In this document: positions 25,415 through 33,816 of the stretch, in pieces | Layout of the letters: the number at the start of each line of letters is the position of its first letter | How positions within the stretch are numbered: the first letter of the stretch is position 1 | Source of the DNA: Clostridiales bacterium | GTDB lineage: Bacteria > Bacillota > Clostridia > Oscillospirales > Oscillospiraceae | Length of the DNA stretch: 38,188 nt | NCBI GenBank assembly: GCA_021205455.1 | Contig: JAJPXL010000145.1 | Coordinates: 1-38,188 of the forward strand | Direction: 5' to 3' | Notes under the pieces: model-generated | Database searches by the model: none | What the model saw: only the letters and a program-made list of their open reading frames with translations | What the model was told of the DNA's origin: nothing | Translations under genes and position numbers: made by a program

Positions 25415-26223
25415 TACTGATCTCCTCCTTCCTTACGGGGTTGACGGCTGCGGCCAGCGCTCTGGCTGCGGCCATTCGGGTTGCGGTCATTGCGGTCGTT
25501 CCGGCGGTCATTGCGGCGGCGGGGACGGTCGCTGCGCTCATGGTAGGGCTTGCTCAGGTCCAGCGTCCGGGGGGTGGTGCGCAGGGTCTGCTGGAGCACC
25601 TCGCCCTTGTACACCCAAACCTTGATGCCGATGCGGCCATAGGTGGTGGCAGCCTCAGCAAAGCCGTAGTCAATGTCGGCCCGCAGGGTCTGCAGGGGGA
25701 TGGTGCCCTCATGGTAATGCTCGGTGCGGGCGATCTCAGCGCCGTTCAGACGGCCGCCGATGCTGACCTTGATGCCCTTCGCGCCGGACTTCATGGCGCG
25801 GCCGATGGCGTTCTTCATGGCCCGACGGAAGGAGGTACGCTTCTCGATCTGCTGGGCGATGTTCTCAGCCACCAGCTGGGCGTTGGTGTCCACCTCGCCC
25901 CGCTTCACCTCGACGATGTTCAGCGCCACAGGCTTGCCGGTCATCTTCTCCAGCTGAGCGCGGAGCTTCTCAATCTCGGTGGCGTCCTTGCCCAGAATCA
26001 TGCCGGGGCGGGCGCAGTGCACATAGACGGTGATCTTCGCGTTGTCGCGCTCGATCTCAATCTTGGGCACACCGGTGGCGTACAGGGTCTTCTTCAAAAA
26101 CTTGCGGATCTTGTTGTCCTCAACGATCAGGTCGCCGACCTTTTCATCGCTGGCGTACCAACGGGAATCCCAGTCCTTAATCACGCCCACACGGAAGCCG
26201 TGGGGATTTACTTTCTGTCCCAT
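25414..26223 (-). CDS. rpsC: ribosomal protein uS3 with long charged tail
   Basis: 269-residue protein of the mRNA entry tunnel. The KH domain (about residues 40-110, '[21 protein letters not shown]') and the S3 C-terminal domain ('[35 protein letters not shown]') are complete. It is about 50 residues longer than typical S3: after residue 225 comes an Arg/Asn/Asp-rich tail with repeated RND/RNDR units ('[16 protein letters not shown]'). Similar extensions are known in some Clostridia; likely a flexible RNA-facing tail. Confidence 0.96.
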   Translation of the reverse strand: MGQKVNPHGFRVGVIKDWDSRWYASDEKVGDLIVEDNKIRKFLKKTLYATGVPKIEIERDNAKITVYVHCARPGMILGKDATEIEKLRAQLEKMTGKPVALNIVEVKRGEVDTNAQLVAENIAQQIEKRTSFRRAMKNAIGRAMKSGAKGIKVSIGGRLNGAEIARTEHYHEGTIPLQTLRADIDYGFAEAATTYGRIGIKVWVYKGEVLQQTLRTTPRTLDLSKPYHERSDRPRRRNDRRNDRNDRNPNGRSQSAGRSRQPRKEGGDQ

Positions 26224-26235
26224 TTTCTTGCCTCC

Positions 26236-26574
26236 TTATTCCTTCTCCGCCACCACGACGGTGATGTGGGAAGTTCTCTTGTCGATGCGGCAGCCGCGGC
26301 CCTTGGCGCGGGGGCGCATACGCTTCATGGTCATACCGGCGTCGGCGTAGGCCGCCTTGACAACCAGGTTATCGGGGTCCATCCCGTGGTTGTTCTCGGC
26401 GTTGGCCGCTGCGCTCTGCACCAGCTTGACCAGCAGTTCAGAGGCTGCTTTGGGAGTATTTTGCAGGATGGCGGTGGCCATCTCCACGTCCTTGCCACGG
26501 ATCAGCTCACAGACCACGTTCACCTTCCGGGGGGAGATGCGGGCGAAGGACAAGCTCGCTTTAGCTTCACTCAT
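26236..26574 (-). CDS. rplV: ribosomal protein uL22
   Basis: 112-residue protein whose beta-hairpin lines the exit tunnel. 'ARISPRKVNVVCELIRGKDVEMA' and 'RMRPRAKGRGCRIDKRTSHITVVVAEKE' are diagnostic. Macrolide-resistance changes in other species map to the hairpin. 14 nt after rpsS. Confidence 0.97.
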   Translation of the reverse strand: MSEAKASLSFARISPRKVNVVCELIRGKDVEMATAILQNTPKAASELLVKLVQSAAANAENNHGMDPDNLVVKAAYADAGMTMKRMRPRAKGRGCRIDKRTSHITVVVAEKE

Positions 26575-26588
26575 GTTTCATGTCCTCC

Positions 26589-26858
26589 TTACTTGGTCTT
26601 GCCACCGCTGTGGCCCTTGAATGTGCGGGTAGGCGCGAACTCGCCCAGCTTGTGGCCTACCATATCCTCGGTCACATAGACAGGGATGAACTTCTTGCCG
26701 TTGTACACGTTGATGGTGTGGGAGACGAAGGAGGGATAGATGGTGGAGCTGCGGCTCCAGGTCTTCAGCACCTTTTTCTCTCCCGTCGCGTTCAGTTCAT
26801 CGACCCGCTTCAGCAGCTCAGGGGCGCAGAAGGGGCCTTTTTTGATCGATCTGCTCAT
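26589..26858 (-). CDS. rpsS: ribosomal protein uS19
   Basis: 89-residue 30S head protein beginning '[22 protein letters not shown]' and containing '[45 protein letters not shown]'. Standard length and place between rplB and rplV; AAGGAGG upstream. Confidence 0.97.
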   Translation of the reverse strand: MSRSIKKGPFCAPELLKRVDELNATGEKKVLKTWSRSSTIYPSFVSHTINVYNGKKFIPVYVTEDMVGHKLGEFAPTRTFKGHSGGKTK

Positions 26859-26870
26859 GCTAATGCCTCC

Positions 26871-27704
26871 TTACTTCGCACCGCGATGGCGGACGATAAA
26901 CTTCTCGGTACGGTTCTTCTTGTTCCGGGTCTTGTAACCCATGGCGGGCTTGCCCCAGGGGGTGACGGGGCCGGGACGGCCGATGGGGGCGCGGCCTTCG
27001 CCGCCGCCGTGGGGATGGTCGTTGGGGTTCATGACGGAGCCGCGGACGGTGGGACGGACGCCCATGTGGCGCTTCCGGCCGGCCTTGCCGATGTGGATGT
27101 TGCCATGGTCCTCATTGCCGATGCCGCCGATGACGGCGCGGCAGTCGGACTTAATCAGGCGGTACTCACCGGAGGGGAGGCGCACCTGAACGTACTTGCC
27201 TTCCTTGCCCATCAGCTGAGCGGCCTCGCCGGCGGCGCGGACCAGCTGCGCACCGTGGTTGGTGTGCATCTCGATGCAGGAGATGACGGTGCCCACGGGG
27301 ATGTTGGACAGGGGCAGACAGTTGCCGGGGAGGATGTCGGCGTTGGGGCCGGACTCCACCTTGTCGCCCTTCTTCAGGCCGGACTGGGCCAGGATATAGC
27401 TCTTGGTGCCGTCCTCATACTGAATCAGGGCGATATAGGCGGTGCGGTTGGGGTCATACTCCAGGCGCAGCACCTCAGCCTGGCCTTCCTTATCCCGCTT
27501 GAAGTCGATAATGCGGTAAATCTTCTTGTTGCCGCCGCCCTTGTGGCGGACGGTGATGCGGCCGTAGCTGTTGCGGCCGGAATGCTTGTTCAGCTTTTGG
27601 GTGAGGCTGCGCTCAGGCTTGGCCTTCTTGTCGATCCCATCGAAGCCGGACACGGTCATACCGCGGCGTGCCGGGGTAGTCGGCTTATAAGTCTTTACAG
27701 GCAT
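26871..27704 (-). CDS. rplB: ribosomal protein uL2
   Basis: 277-residue protein needed for subunit association and peptidyl-transferase structure. It begins '[21 protein letters not shown]' and contains '[23 protein letters not shown]' and the conserved '[30 protein letters not shown]' near the catalytic centre, including the essential His. AAAGGAGG precedes the ATG. Confidence 0.98.
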   Translation of the reverse strand: MPVKTYKPTTPARRGMTVSGFDGIDKKAKPERSLTQKLNKHSGRNSYGRITVRHKGGGNKKIYRIIDFKRDKEGQAEVLRLEYDPNRTAYIALIQYEDGTKSYILAQSGLKKGDKVESGPNADILPGNCLPLSNIPVGTVISCIEMHTNHGAQLVRAAGEAAQLMGKEGKYVQVRLPSGEYRLIKSDCRAVIGGIGNEDHGNIHIGKAGRKRHMGVRPTVRGSVMNPNDHPHGGGEGRAPIGRPGPVTPWGKPAMGYKTRNKKNRTEKFIVRHRGAK

Positions 27705-27719
27705 GATGCGTTACCTCCT

Positions 27720-28013
27720 TTAAACCATTTCGTCGAAGAGCTCGATGGTCTTGGAGTCCTCAGTCAGCTTGACGACAGCCTTCTTGTAGGCGGGGCGCTT
27801 GCCCATAGGACCGTTGCCCATGCGCTTCTTCTTACCATCATAGTTCATGGTGTTGACCTTCTCCACCTTCACATCGAAAATCTTCTCGATGGCGGAGGCG
27901 ATTTCGGTCTTGTTGGCCCGCTTGTCCACCACGAAGGTGTACTGCCGGTCGCTGGTAGCCATCATGGAAGCCTCGGTAACGACGGGCTTCCGAATAATAT
28001 CATAAGCAGTCAT
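27720..28013 (-). CDS. rplW: ribosomal protein uL23
   Basis: 97-residue tunnel-exit protein, docking site for trigger factor and SRP. '[52 protein letters not shown]' is the family signature. Its ATG overlaps the rplD stop (TAATG). Confidence 0.97.
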   Translation of the reverse strand: MTAYDIIRKPVVTEASMMATSDRQYTFVVDKRANKTEIASAIEKIFDVKVEKVNTMNYDGKKKRMGNGPMGKRPAYKKAVVKLTEDSKTIELFDEMV

Positions 28014-28633
28014 TACTGAAATACCTCCTCAATGGTAGCCAGGGCGGCCTTATCGACCACCAAGCTCTTAGCGTTGACGATGTCATACACGCTCAGGATG
28101 GTTGCGGGGGTGGTGACCACGCCGGGGACGTTCCGGGCGGACAGCACCACGTTCTGCTTCACGCCGTCGGTGACGACGACGCTCTTGCCCGCGTCGAGGG
28201 CGGTGAGCAGCTGAACCATCTTCTTGGTCTTGACCTCGTCCAGGTCCAGGCCGTCCACCACATAGACGGCATTCTTGGCGGCCTTGTCGGACAGGACGCT
28301 CTTCAGCGCCAGGCGCTTGAGCTTCTTGTTCAGGGTGTAGCTGTAGCTGCGGGGCTTGGGGGCGAACACGACGCCGCCGTGGGTCCACTGGGGGCTACGG
28401 GTGCTGCCCTGACGGGCGCGGCCGGTACCCTTCTGTCTCCAGGGCTTTCTGCCGCCGCCGGAAACCTCAGCGCGGGTCAGAGCGGACTGCGTACCCTGCC
28501 GGCAGTTTGCCAGGTGGTTCTTGACCACGGCATGGACAGCGGCTTCGTTGGGTTCGATGCCGAACACAGCGTCAGACAGCTGGATATCGCCGGTCTGAAC
28601 GCCGGTAACATCATATACATTAGCCTTAGCCAT
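28013..28633 (-). CDS. rplD: ribosomal protein uL4
   Basis: 206-residue protein with a long tunnel loop ('[46 protein letters not shown]'). In gamma-proteobacteria L4 represses the S10 operon by binding its leader. Here the rpsJ leader is long and foldable, but whether L4 acts on it is unknown. 22 nt after rplC. Confidence 0.97.
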   Translation of the reverse strand: MAKANVYDVTGVQTGDIQLSDAVFGIEPNEAAVHAVVKNHLANCRQGTQSALTRAEVSGGGRKPWRQKGTGRARQGSTRSPQWTHGGVVFAPKPRSYSYTLNKKLKRLALKSVLSDKAAKNAVYVVDGLDLDEVKTKKMVQLLTALDAGKSVVVTDGVKQNVVLSARNVPGVVTTPATILSVYDIVNAKSLVVDKAALATIEEVFQ

Positions 28634-28655
28634 TGTAATCTCTCCTTCCCTTCAA

Positions 28656-29384
28656 TTAGTGGTTCCTTGCGGAAGCCTTCTGCGGGTTCCGGCCGGAAGC
28701 CTTCTGCGGGTTCAGGCTGATAGCCGCACCGGCCTGCTTCTCCACCAGGACCTTGGCAGCGCTCTTCAGCACGACGATGCCGCCCTTGGGGCCGGGTACC
28801 GCGCCCCGGACTGCGATCAGGTCGATCTCGGGGTCGACCTGCACCACGGTCAGGTTCTGAATGGTGACCTGCTCCGCGCCCATCTGGCCCGCGCCGATCT
28901 TACCCTTGCGGATACGGGACGGGGTAGAGGTGGAGCCCATGGAGCCTGCGTGACGGTGGACAGGGCCGCCGCCGTGGGTCATGGGGGTGCGCTGGGCGCC
29001 GTGGCGCTTCACCACGCCGGCGTAGCCCTTGCCCTTGCTGATGGCGGTGGCGTCTACGTGCTCACCGGCGGCGAACACGTCGGCCCGCAGGATGTCGCCC
29101 ACTTCCAGCTTGTCATACTCGCTGAACTGGACCTCCTTGAGGACCTTCAGGTTCTCGTCAGTGGCCTTGGCCAGGTGGCCCTTCTGGGCCTTGGTCAGAT
29201 GCTTCTCGGTGGTAGGCTGATAGCCCAGCTGAATGGCTTCGTAGCCATCCTTCTCGGCTGTCTTCTTCTGGACGACGGTGCAGGGGCCTGCCTTGATGAC
29301 AGTAACAGGAACGACCTTGCCGTCTTCGTCAAAGGTCTGCGTCATGCCGACCTTTGTGCCGATGATTGCCTTTTCATTGGCCAT
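28656..29384 (-). CDS. rplC: ribosomal protein uL3 with repeated C-terminal tail
   Basis: 242-residue protein reaching the peptidyl-transferase centre. The start at 29384 ([22 protein letters not shown]) has AAGGAGGAAAAC upstream; the frame is open a further 42 codons but without a site. Core signature '[41 protein letters not shown]' is complete. About 30 residues longer than usual: after '[16 protein letters not shown]' comes a tail in which NPQKAS(G/A)R occurs twice in a row, encoded by a 24-bp tandem repeat (28670-28713). Confidence 0.96.
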   Translation of the reverse strand: MANEKAIIGTKVGMTQTFDEDGKVVPVTVIKAGPCTVVQKKTAEKDGYEAIQLGYQPTTEKHLTKAQKGHLAKATDENLKVLKEVQFSEYDKLEVGDILRADVFAAGEHVDATAISKGKGYAGVVKRHGAQRTPMTHGGGPVHRHAGSMGSTSTPSRIRKGKIGAGQMGAEQVTIQNLTVVQVDPEIDLIAVRGAVPGPKGGIVVLKSAAKVLVEKQAGAAISLNPQKASGRNPQKASARNH

Positions 29385-29562
29385 TTTTGTTTTCCTCCTT
29401 AAAAGGTTATTGGTTGAGGTAGTTGACGCGGCGTGCATTGGACTCACGCCCGGCCATTGCTCTCTCAACATGACCCTCCCGACTCGCAAGCCGCCGGGAA
29501 ACGGGTACAACGAAGTAAATTGCGTCCCCTCTGTTTCAGGGACGATTCTGCCTCCGCCCTGC
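29385..29562 (-). promoter_or_regulatory. long foldable spacer between rpsJ and rplC
   Basis: 178 nt without a recognisable gene. On the transcribed strand it can form GGCGTG/CACGCC (29430-29435 with 29445-29450) and a GTCCC/GGGAC hairpin near 29525-29542. The rplC ribosome site follows. No promoter pair or T-tract is convincing. It could be an attenuator, an RNA-processing site or an inserted intergenic repeat. Confidence 0.45.
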
Positions 29563-29871
29563 TTACAGCTTGATGGAGATGTCCACGCCGGCGGGGAGCT
29601 GGAGATTCATCAGGGACTCCACCGTCTTGGGGGTGGGGTTCTGGATGTCGATCAGGCGCTTGTGGGTGCGGCGCTCGAACTGCTCACGGGAGTCCTTATA
29701 CTTGTGGGTAGCCCGCAGGATGGTGACGACTTCCTTCTTGGTGGGCAGCGGGATGGGGCCGGAGACGGACGCGCCGGTGCGCTTGGCGGTCTCGACGATC
29801 TTCTCTGCGCTGGCGTCGATCAGCTGATGGTCATAAGCCTTCAGGCGGATGCGGATAGATTCGTTTGCCAT
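29563..29871 (-). CDS. rpsJ: ribosomal protein uS10, first gene of the cluster
   Basis: 102-residue 30S head protein, also NusE in antitermination complexes. '[34 protein letters not shown]' and '[34 protein letters not shown]' are diagnostic. It is the promoter-proximal gene; the str genes (rpsL, rpsG, fusA, tuf) that often precede it are not adjacent here. GGAGGAACAC precedes the ATG. Confidence 0.97.
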   Translation of the reverse strand: MANESIRIRLKAYDHQLIDASAEKIVETAKRTGASVSGPIPLPTKKEVVTILRATHKYKDSREQFERRTHKRLIDIQNPTPKTVESLMNLQLPAGVDISIKL

Positions 29872-30149
29872 GATTTGTGTTCCTCCTTATTTCGTACATT
29901 AGACGTACATGGCTGGACGGGAATCCGAGTGGGCTAAAATTCTGTACACTCCGCCGCGTGTATCACTCCACGGCACACAGAAAGCCGACAGAACCTGCCG
30001 GCTGGCCGCCATGCGTGGCGATATACTCGCCATCGGCACAGCGTACAAAATCAGCCGCCCGAATCCGGTCCGGACATACTCAGCGGAAGTTACCGGCTCA
30101 ATGCCGCAATCTCCCGCGTCATCGCATAGCACCCCCGTAAGAGGGCACC
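29872..30149 (-). promoter_or_regulatory. long structured leader of the S10 operon
   Basis: About 278 nt lie between the predicted start of transcription and rpsJ. Hairpins visible on the transcribed strand include GGCGA-GTATA-TCGCC (30016-30030), an 8-bp hairpin at 29983-30001 (GCCGGCAG/CTGTCGGC) and a G-rich hairpin near the 5' end (about 30127-30147). No terminator-type U-run follows. This is where feedback by a ribosomal protein would be expected, but the family of this RNA is not recognised. Confidence 0.55.
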
Positions 30150-30155
30150 TTGCAT

Positions 30156-30184
30156 ACTGTACCATTTTCCGAAGCGCTTGTCAA
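30156..30184 (-). promoter_or_regulatory. main promoter of the ribosomal supercluster
   Basis: Minus-strand TTGACA (30179-30184, perfect), 17 nt, TACAGT (30156-30161), with TGG in front of the -10 (extended -10). Upstream A/T-rich tracts (30185-30260) fit an UP element for strong alpha-subunit contact. Expected start near 30149. Confidence 0.8.
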
Positions 30185-30301
30185 GTGTTTTCTTGAGAAA
30201 AGTTTGCAGTTTTTTGGGATTTATCCTGTTTTCACTTTATTATTGTATTTTCCATTTCTTTCGCAGGGCGGAAGGAACCCGGTTCCGCCTCCAAAGCAAG
30301 T
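30185..30301. other. AT-rich upstream region shared by two divergent units
   Basis: Runs of A/T at 30188-30260 lie upstream of the S10 promoter and probably act as its UP element. A hairpin GGCGGAA/TTCCGCC (30267-30273 with 30283-30289) follows. I see no gene here. Confidence 0.5.
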
Positions 30302-30340
30302 CTTAAGCAGGCCTTAAGGAACTCTTAATCGTTCCTTTAT
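30302..30340 (+). promoter_or_regulatory. four direct repeats at 11-bp period, response-regulator-type operator
   Basis: CTTAAG at 30302, CTTAAG at 30313, CTTAAT at 30324 and CTTTAT at 30335 are spaced exactly 11 bp apart, one helical turn. The last overlaps the -35 box of the promoter at 30340-30368. Tandem half-sites at this period are the usual target of OmpR/PhoB-family response regulators, for example the PhoP box of Bacillus. Which regulator binds is unknown; none is encoded in the window. Confidence 0.6.
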
Positions 30341-30368
30341 TGTATTCCACCGGAGCCGATGGTAAACT
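30340..30368 (+). promoter_or_regulatory. promoter of the small lipoprotein gene
   Basis: TTGTAT (30340-30345), 17 nt, TAAACT (30363-30368) preceded by TGG (extended -10). The -35 overlaps the fourth 11-bp-period repeat, the layout expected for an activated promoter. Leader about 50 nt. Confidence 0.55.
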
Positions 30369-30425
30369 GAATCTGCCGCAAAGCCCCCCGCCTTGCGAGC
30401 TGTACAGAAACGAGGTATCTTCACC

Positions 30426-30807
30426 ATGCGAAAGTCAAAATTCTTCCGTCTCACCCGTCTGCTGGCAGGCGCGGCGGCCGTCTGCCTTCTGCTGTCGGGC
30501 TGCTCCGGCGCAGTGTCCAACGCCAGCGATGTCCAGTCGGATTTCTCCCTCACCCTGCCCTCCTCCGCATCGTCGGAGGCCCTCATCGAGACTCACGGCG
30601 GCTTCCACGGGGACGGCGTCACCCTGACCCGATACACCTTCTCCCAGGAGGACTATGACAGTCTGGTGGCTCAGGCCAGAAACGGCGGAGGCTGGCAGGC
30701 CATCGCCCAGGACGGGCAGCGCCGAGGAGGTCTACTCCTACAATTTTGCGGTGCTGGTGCTGGATACGGACGCGGAGGCGCTGTATTATTACGCGCTGGA
30801 TACCTGA
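30426..30807 (+). pseudogene. small lipoprotein, frame broken near 30714-30720
   Basis: A secreted lipoprotein of unknown function. The start at 30426 gives MRKSKFFRLTRLLAGAAAVC with lipobox LSGC, then a Ser-rich linker and 'THGGFHGDGVTLTRYTFSQEDYDSLVAQ'. After 'AIAQDG' the frame turns into low-quality Gly/Arg sequence that runs to 30884 through the terminator, while the frame one base on continues as 'SAEEVYSYNFAVLVLDTDAEALYYYALDT' and stops at 30807, just before the terminator. Removing one G from GGG (30714-30716) joins them into about 126 residues. Either the gene is inactivated or one base is wrong. No good ribosome site is seen; GAGG at 30412 is the nearest. Confidence 0.65.
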
Positions 30808-30833
30808 CAGGGGCTGTGAAACACCTCCAGAAT

Positions 30834-30882
30834 AAAAGAAGGCTTCTGGTACACAGATATGTGCCAGAAGCCTTCTTTTTTT
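30834..30882. terminator. bidirectional terminator between the lipoprotein gene and spoIID
   Basis: A 17-19 bp stem (30834-30852 with 30861-30879, one G-U pair), an 8-nt loop and seven T on the plus side; the minus side also reads TTCTTTTATT. It serves both convergent genes. Confidence 0.92.
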
Positions 30883-30937
30883 AGCGGGCTTTTTGCAGCT
30901 TTTGGGGGGACGGGTTCGCTATTCCGTCAGCCGCTCC

Positions 30938-32026
30938 CTACTCCTCCAGCGGCAGCGTCGCCAGCTCCGCCCCGGTGTAGTACCACAGCAGAATCTCCTC
31001 CGCCGTCTTGCCCTCTTTGGCCAGGGCGTTGGCCCCGTACTGGCTCATCCCTACCCCGTGGCCGTAGCCGGTGACGTAGAAGGTGACAACCTCCTCCGTC
31101 CCCTCCGCCGTCAGGGTGGGGGAGCGGAGGTCAAACATGGCCCGCAGCTCCGACGTGGCGATGCTGACGCCTCCCACCTCCAGGGAGACGGGCAGCCCAG
31201 CTTCGTCATAGGCCGTCTCCCCGAACCAGTCCGCCGGGTCGCCGGACAGGTCTGCGTCGGGATAGTCCTCCAGGACGGCTTCCTGAAACGCAGACGCCTC
31301 CACCGTCACCACGCTGTAGTAGTTGGGAACGCCGCTGTCGTCCTCCGGACTGGCCACACTGACCAGATAGGGCAGGTCCTGCCCCCACACCTCCAGGGCG
31401 CTGCGGGTGCAGCCGCCGGAGGATGCGTGGAACACCGCCAGCAGCGGCTCCCCGCCGTAGGTCAGGTAGACCCCGTCGGTGTCCGCAATGGCGACGGCGA
31501 TTTTTTCCGCATAAGCCTCCCCGTTCTCCTCCGGCCAGGCCGCCAGCCGCTCCTCCCGGGAGATCCACGCCTGGCAGCAGTTCGGGTCACCGCACAGGGC
31601 CACGTCGTGGCTGTCCGTGCCGTGGGCCATGCGGTACAGGGTGTAGGTGCGGGCGGCGATGGCCTGGGCCTTCAGCGCCTCCTCCTGGAAGGCGGCGGGC
31701 ATTTCCGCCGCCACCACCCCCCACAGGTACTCATCCAGGGTCAGGGTGCAGCGCTCCCCGTCCAGCAGCACCGTCACCTCCACCGCCCCGTCCAGGGTGT
31801 CGGCTTCGGGGGCGGCGTCCTCTGAGGATGTCTCTGCCGCCAGAGCGGAAGCCTCCTCCGGCGTCTCACCGGAGGAGGCGCTGCCGGTCTGGGCGGTACC
31901 GCCTTCGGCGGCCTCCGCCCTGGGTGTCTCCCCCAGCCCCAGGGGCAGCAGGAACACGGCGGACAGCAGCGCCGCCACCGCCGCCGCCATCGGGCGGAAG
32001 CCGCTTTTGACCTGATTTTTTTGCAA
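30938..32026 (-). CDS. spoIID: stage II sporulation protein D (SpoIID/LytB domain)
   Basis: 362-residue peptidoglycan lytic transglycosylase that works with SpoIIP and SpoIIM during engulfment of the forespore. A membrane anchor lies at about residues 13-32, then an Ala/Glu/Ser-rich linker (33-80), then the SpoIID domain: 'EYLWGVVAAEMPAAFQEEALKAQAIAARTYTLY' with Glu108 as the expected catalytic residue. His140, Cys145 and Cys150/151 form a cluster like the metal site described in clostridial SpoIID. 'HASSGGCTRSALEVWGQDLPYLVSV' and 'VTGYGHGVGMSQYGANALAKEGKTAEEIL' are diagnostic. The start is TTG at 32026 with GAGGG 7 nt upstream. No sigma-A promoter is obvious upstream, as expected for a SigE gene, but I could not pick out a clear SigE site. 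Confidence 0.9.
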   Translation of the reverse strand: MQKNQVKSGFRPMAAAVAALLSAVFLLPLGLGETPRAEAAEGGTAQTGSASSGETPEEASALAAETSSEDAAPEADTLDGAVEVTVLLDGERCTLTLDEYLWGVVAAEMPAAFQEEALKAQAIAARTYTLYRMAHGTDSHDVALCGDPNCCQAWISREERLAAWPEENGEAYAEKIAVAIADTDGVYLTYGGEPLLAVFHASSGGCTRSALEVWGQDLPYLVSVASPEDDSGVPNYYSVVTVEASAFQEAVLEDYPDADLSGDPADWFGETAYDEAGLPVSLEVGGVSIATSELRAMFDLRSPTLTAEGTEEVVTFYVTGYGHGVGMSQYGANALAKEGKTAEEILLWYYTGAELATLPLEE

Positions 32027-32126
32027 GCCGGTTCCCTCATTCCTTCATATTTCACAAAAATCGGTTACTTTTCACGGTGCAAAACGCCTTTTTCTGACAA
32101 TTTTAATTTGCTTTAAGAAGCGTGCA

Positions 32127-32155
32127 TTGACCTTCTATTCAAAATATGGTATGAT
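32127..32155 (+). promoter_or_regulatory. promoter of the citrate synthase gene
   Basis: TTGACC (32127-32132), 17 nt, TATGAT (32150-32155), preceded by TGG (extended -10). Start near 32162, leader about 33 nt. Confidence 0.75.
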
Positions 32156-32194
32156 ATTCCATACAAGAATATGTGAGAAAGGGTGTTGAGCTTC

Positions 32195-33565
32195 ATGTCG
32201 AACGCAGTCCCCACCGGAGGCAGCGCCTATATGCACGCACTGTCCGAAGAATTTTCCAAGTACAATCATATCGACCCCGCCATCTACCAGAAGGCGGACA
32301 TCAAACGGGGCCTGCGCAACAGCGACGGCACCGGCGTCATGGCCGGTGTGTCCGAGGTGGGCAGCGTCCGCGGCTATGTGGTGGAGGACGGCGAGCGCAA
32401 ACCGGTGGACGGCCACCTGATTTACCGCGGCATCGACGTGGAGGATCTGATCCGGGGCTTCATCACCGAGGGGCGCTTCGGCTTTGAGGAGACGATTTAT
32501 CTGCTGCTGATGGGCAACCTGCCCAACAAGCAGCAGCTGGAGGACTTCTGCGCCGTCCTGGGGGAGATGCGCACTCTGCCCCATATGTTCTCCGAGGACA
32601 TGATCATCCGCAACCCCAGCCGGGACATTATGAACAAGCTGGCCCGCAGCATCCTCACCCTCTATTCCTATGACGAGGACCCGGAGACCAGAACGGTGGA
32701 AAACGAGCTGCGGCTGGCGATGCAGCTGATTGCCCGCACCCCCATGATCATCTCCCACGCCTACTCCGCCAAGCGGTGCTACTACGATAAGGACTCCCTG
32801 TACCTCCACCGCTCCATGAAGGACAAGGGCGCGGCGGAGAACATCCTGGCCGCCATCCGCAAGGATCAGTCCTACACGGAGGAGGAGGCCAGGCTGCTGG
32901 ACCTGTGCCTGGTGCTCCACGCGGAGCACGGCGGCGGCAACAACTCCACCTTCACCTGCCGGGTGATCTCCTCCTCCTACACCGACATCTACTCCTCCAT
33001 CGCGGCGGCGGTGGGCGCGCTGAAGGGCCCCCGTCATGGCGGGGCCAACGTCCGCTGCAAGCAGATGATGGACGTGATTTGTGCCGAGGTCCACGACTGG
33101 AAGGACGATGAGGAGGTCAAATCCGTCCTGGAGCGCATCCTGAAAGGGGAGCTGGGGGACGGCAGCGGCCTGATTTACGGCATGGGCCACGCCATTTACA
33201 CCCTGTCCGACCCCAGGGCGGCGATTCTGAAGCGGTTCGCCCGCCGTCTGGCGGAGCAGAAGGGCATGGACGATGGCCTGGACCTGGTGGAGTCCATCGA
33301 GCGGCTGACCCCGGAGGTGTTCCGCCGGGTAAAGGGGAACGAGCGCCCCATGTGCGCCAACGTGGACCTGTACAGCGGCTTTGTGTACATGATGCTGAAC
33401 ATTCCGGAGGAGCTGTTCACCCCCCTGTTCGCCACCGCCCGGATGCCCGGCTGGTGCGCCCACCGGATGGAGGAGATTTATACCACGCCGGGAAAAATCA
33501 TTCGCCCGGCCTACAAGTCCATGGTGCCGAAGCGGGAGTTCGTGCCCCTGGCAGAGCGGAACTAA
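32195..33565 (+). CDS. citrate synthase
   Basis: 456-residue citrate synthase, condensing acetyl-CoA with oxaloacetate. Active-site residues are visible: 'LHAEHGGGNNSTF' (His242/His245), 'GPRHGGAN' (His281) and Asp391 in 'NVDLYSGFVY'. 'GHAIYTLSDPRA' and 'ARMPGWCAHRMEE' are also family strings. The N-terminal region (about 80 residues before the first conserved block) is longer than in B. subtilis CitZ, as in many clostridial enzymes. ATG 32195 is preferred (GAAAGGGTG 9 nt upstream); GTG 32183 and TTG 32186 are in frame but too close to that site. Own promoter and terminator, so it is monocistronic. In anaerobes of this kind it feeds an incomplete TCA route towards glutamate (inference). Confidence 0.95.
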   Translation: MSNAVPTGGSAYMHALSEEFSKYNHIDPAIYQKADIKRGLRNSDGTGVMAGVSEVGSVRGYVVEDGERKPVDGHLIYRGIDVEDLIRGFITEGRFGFEETIYLLLMGNLPNKQQLEDFCAVLGEMRTLPHMFSEDMIIRNPSRDIMNKLARSILTLYSYDEDPETRTVENELRLAMQLIARTPMIISHAYSAKRCYYDKDSLYLHRSMKDKGAAENILAAIRKDQSYTEEEARLLDLCLVLHAEHGGGNNSTFTCRVISSSYTDIYSSIAAAVGALKGPRHGGANVRCKQMMDVICAEVHDWKDDEEVKSVLERILKGELGDGSGLIYGMGHAIYTLSDPRAAILKRFARRLAEQKGMDDGLDLVESIERLTPEVFRRVKGNERPMCANVDLYSGFVYMMLNIPEELFTPLFATARMPGWCAHRMEEIYTTPGKIIRPAYKSMVPKREFVPLAERN

Positions 33566-33629
33566 GCGCTGCGTTCCGCAGCGCTGCAAAAAAGGCGGTG
33601 CGCCTCCGATTTGGAGACGCACCGCCTTT
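33565..33629 (+). terminator. double hairpin after citrate synthase
   Basis: AGCGCTGCG-TTC-CGCAGCGCT (33565-33585) directly at the stop codon, then a 12-bp stem 33591-33602 with 33618-33629 (AAAGGCGGTGCG). The rightward T-run is short (TTT), while the leftward side has six U, so it may work in both directions. Confidence 0.7.
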
Positions 33630-33659
33630 CTCTGTGTGTAACTGGAAAACAAAACAATA

Positions 33660-33694
33660 AGGAACAGCGGCTCACGATGTGAACCGCTGTTCCT
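33660..33694 (-). terminator. terminator of the type-1 binding-protein gene
   Basis: Arms 33660-33674 and 33680-33694 pair over 15 bp with one mismatch; read leftward they are followed by TTATTGTTTTG. It lies about 120 nt after the stop at 33817. Confidence 0.75.
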
Positions 33695-33816
33695 ATAGGG
33701 AAATTAGGGAGGATAGAATGAAAAGAAGAAGTTGCTCAACTCATGTATTTAAGATACACCCGGGATGTTACAGAACTTCACAGGAAAATGTTACAGAAGT
33801 GTGAAATGCAAAATTT

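Noticed and set aside
29899..30165. Leftward open frame of 88 codons in the rpsJ leader, with several Cys near its start.
   Set aside because: Its ATG lies in the -10 box of the S10 promoter, upstream of the expected transcript start, and it has no ribosome site.
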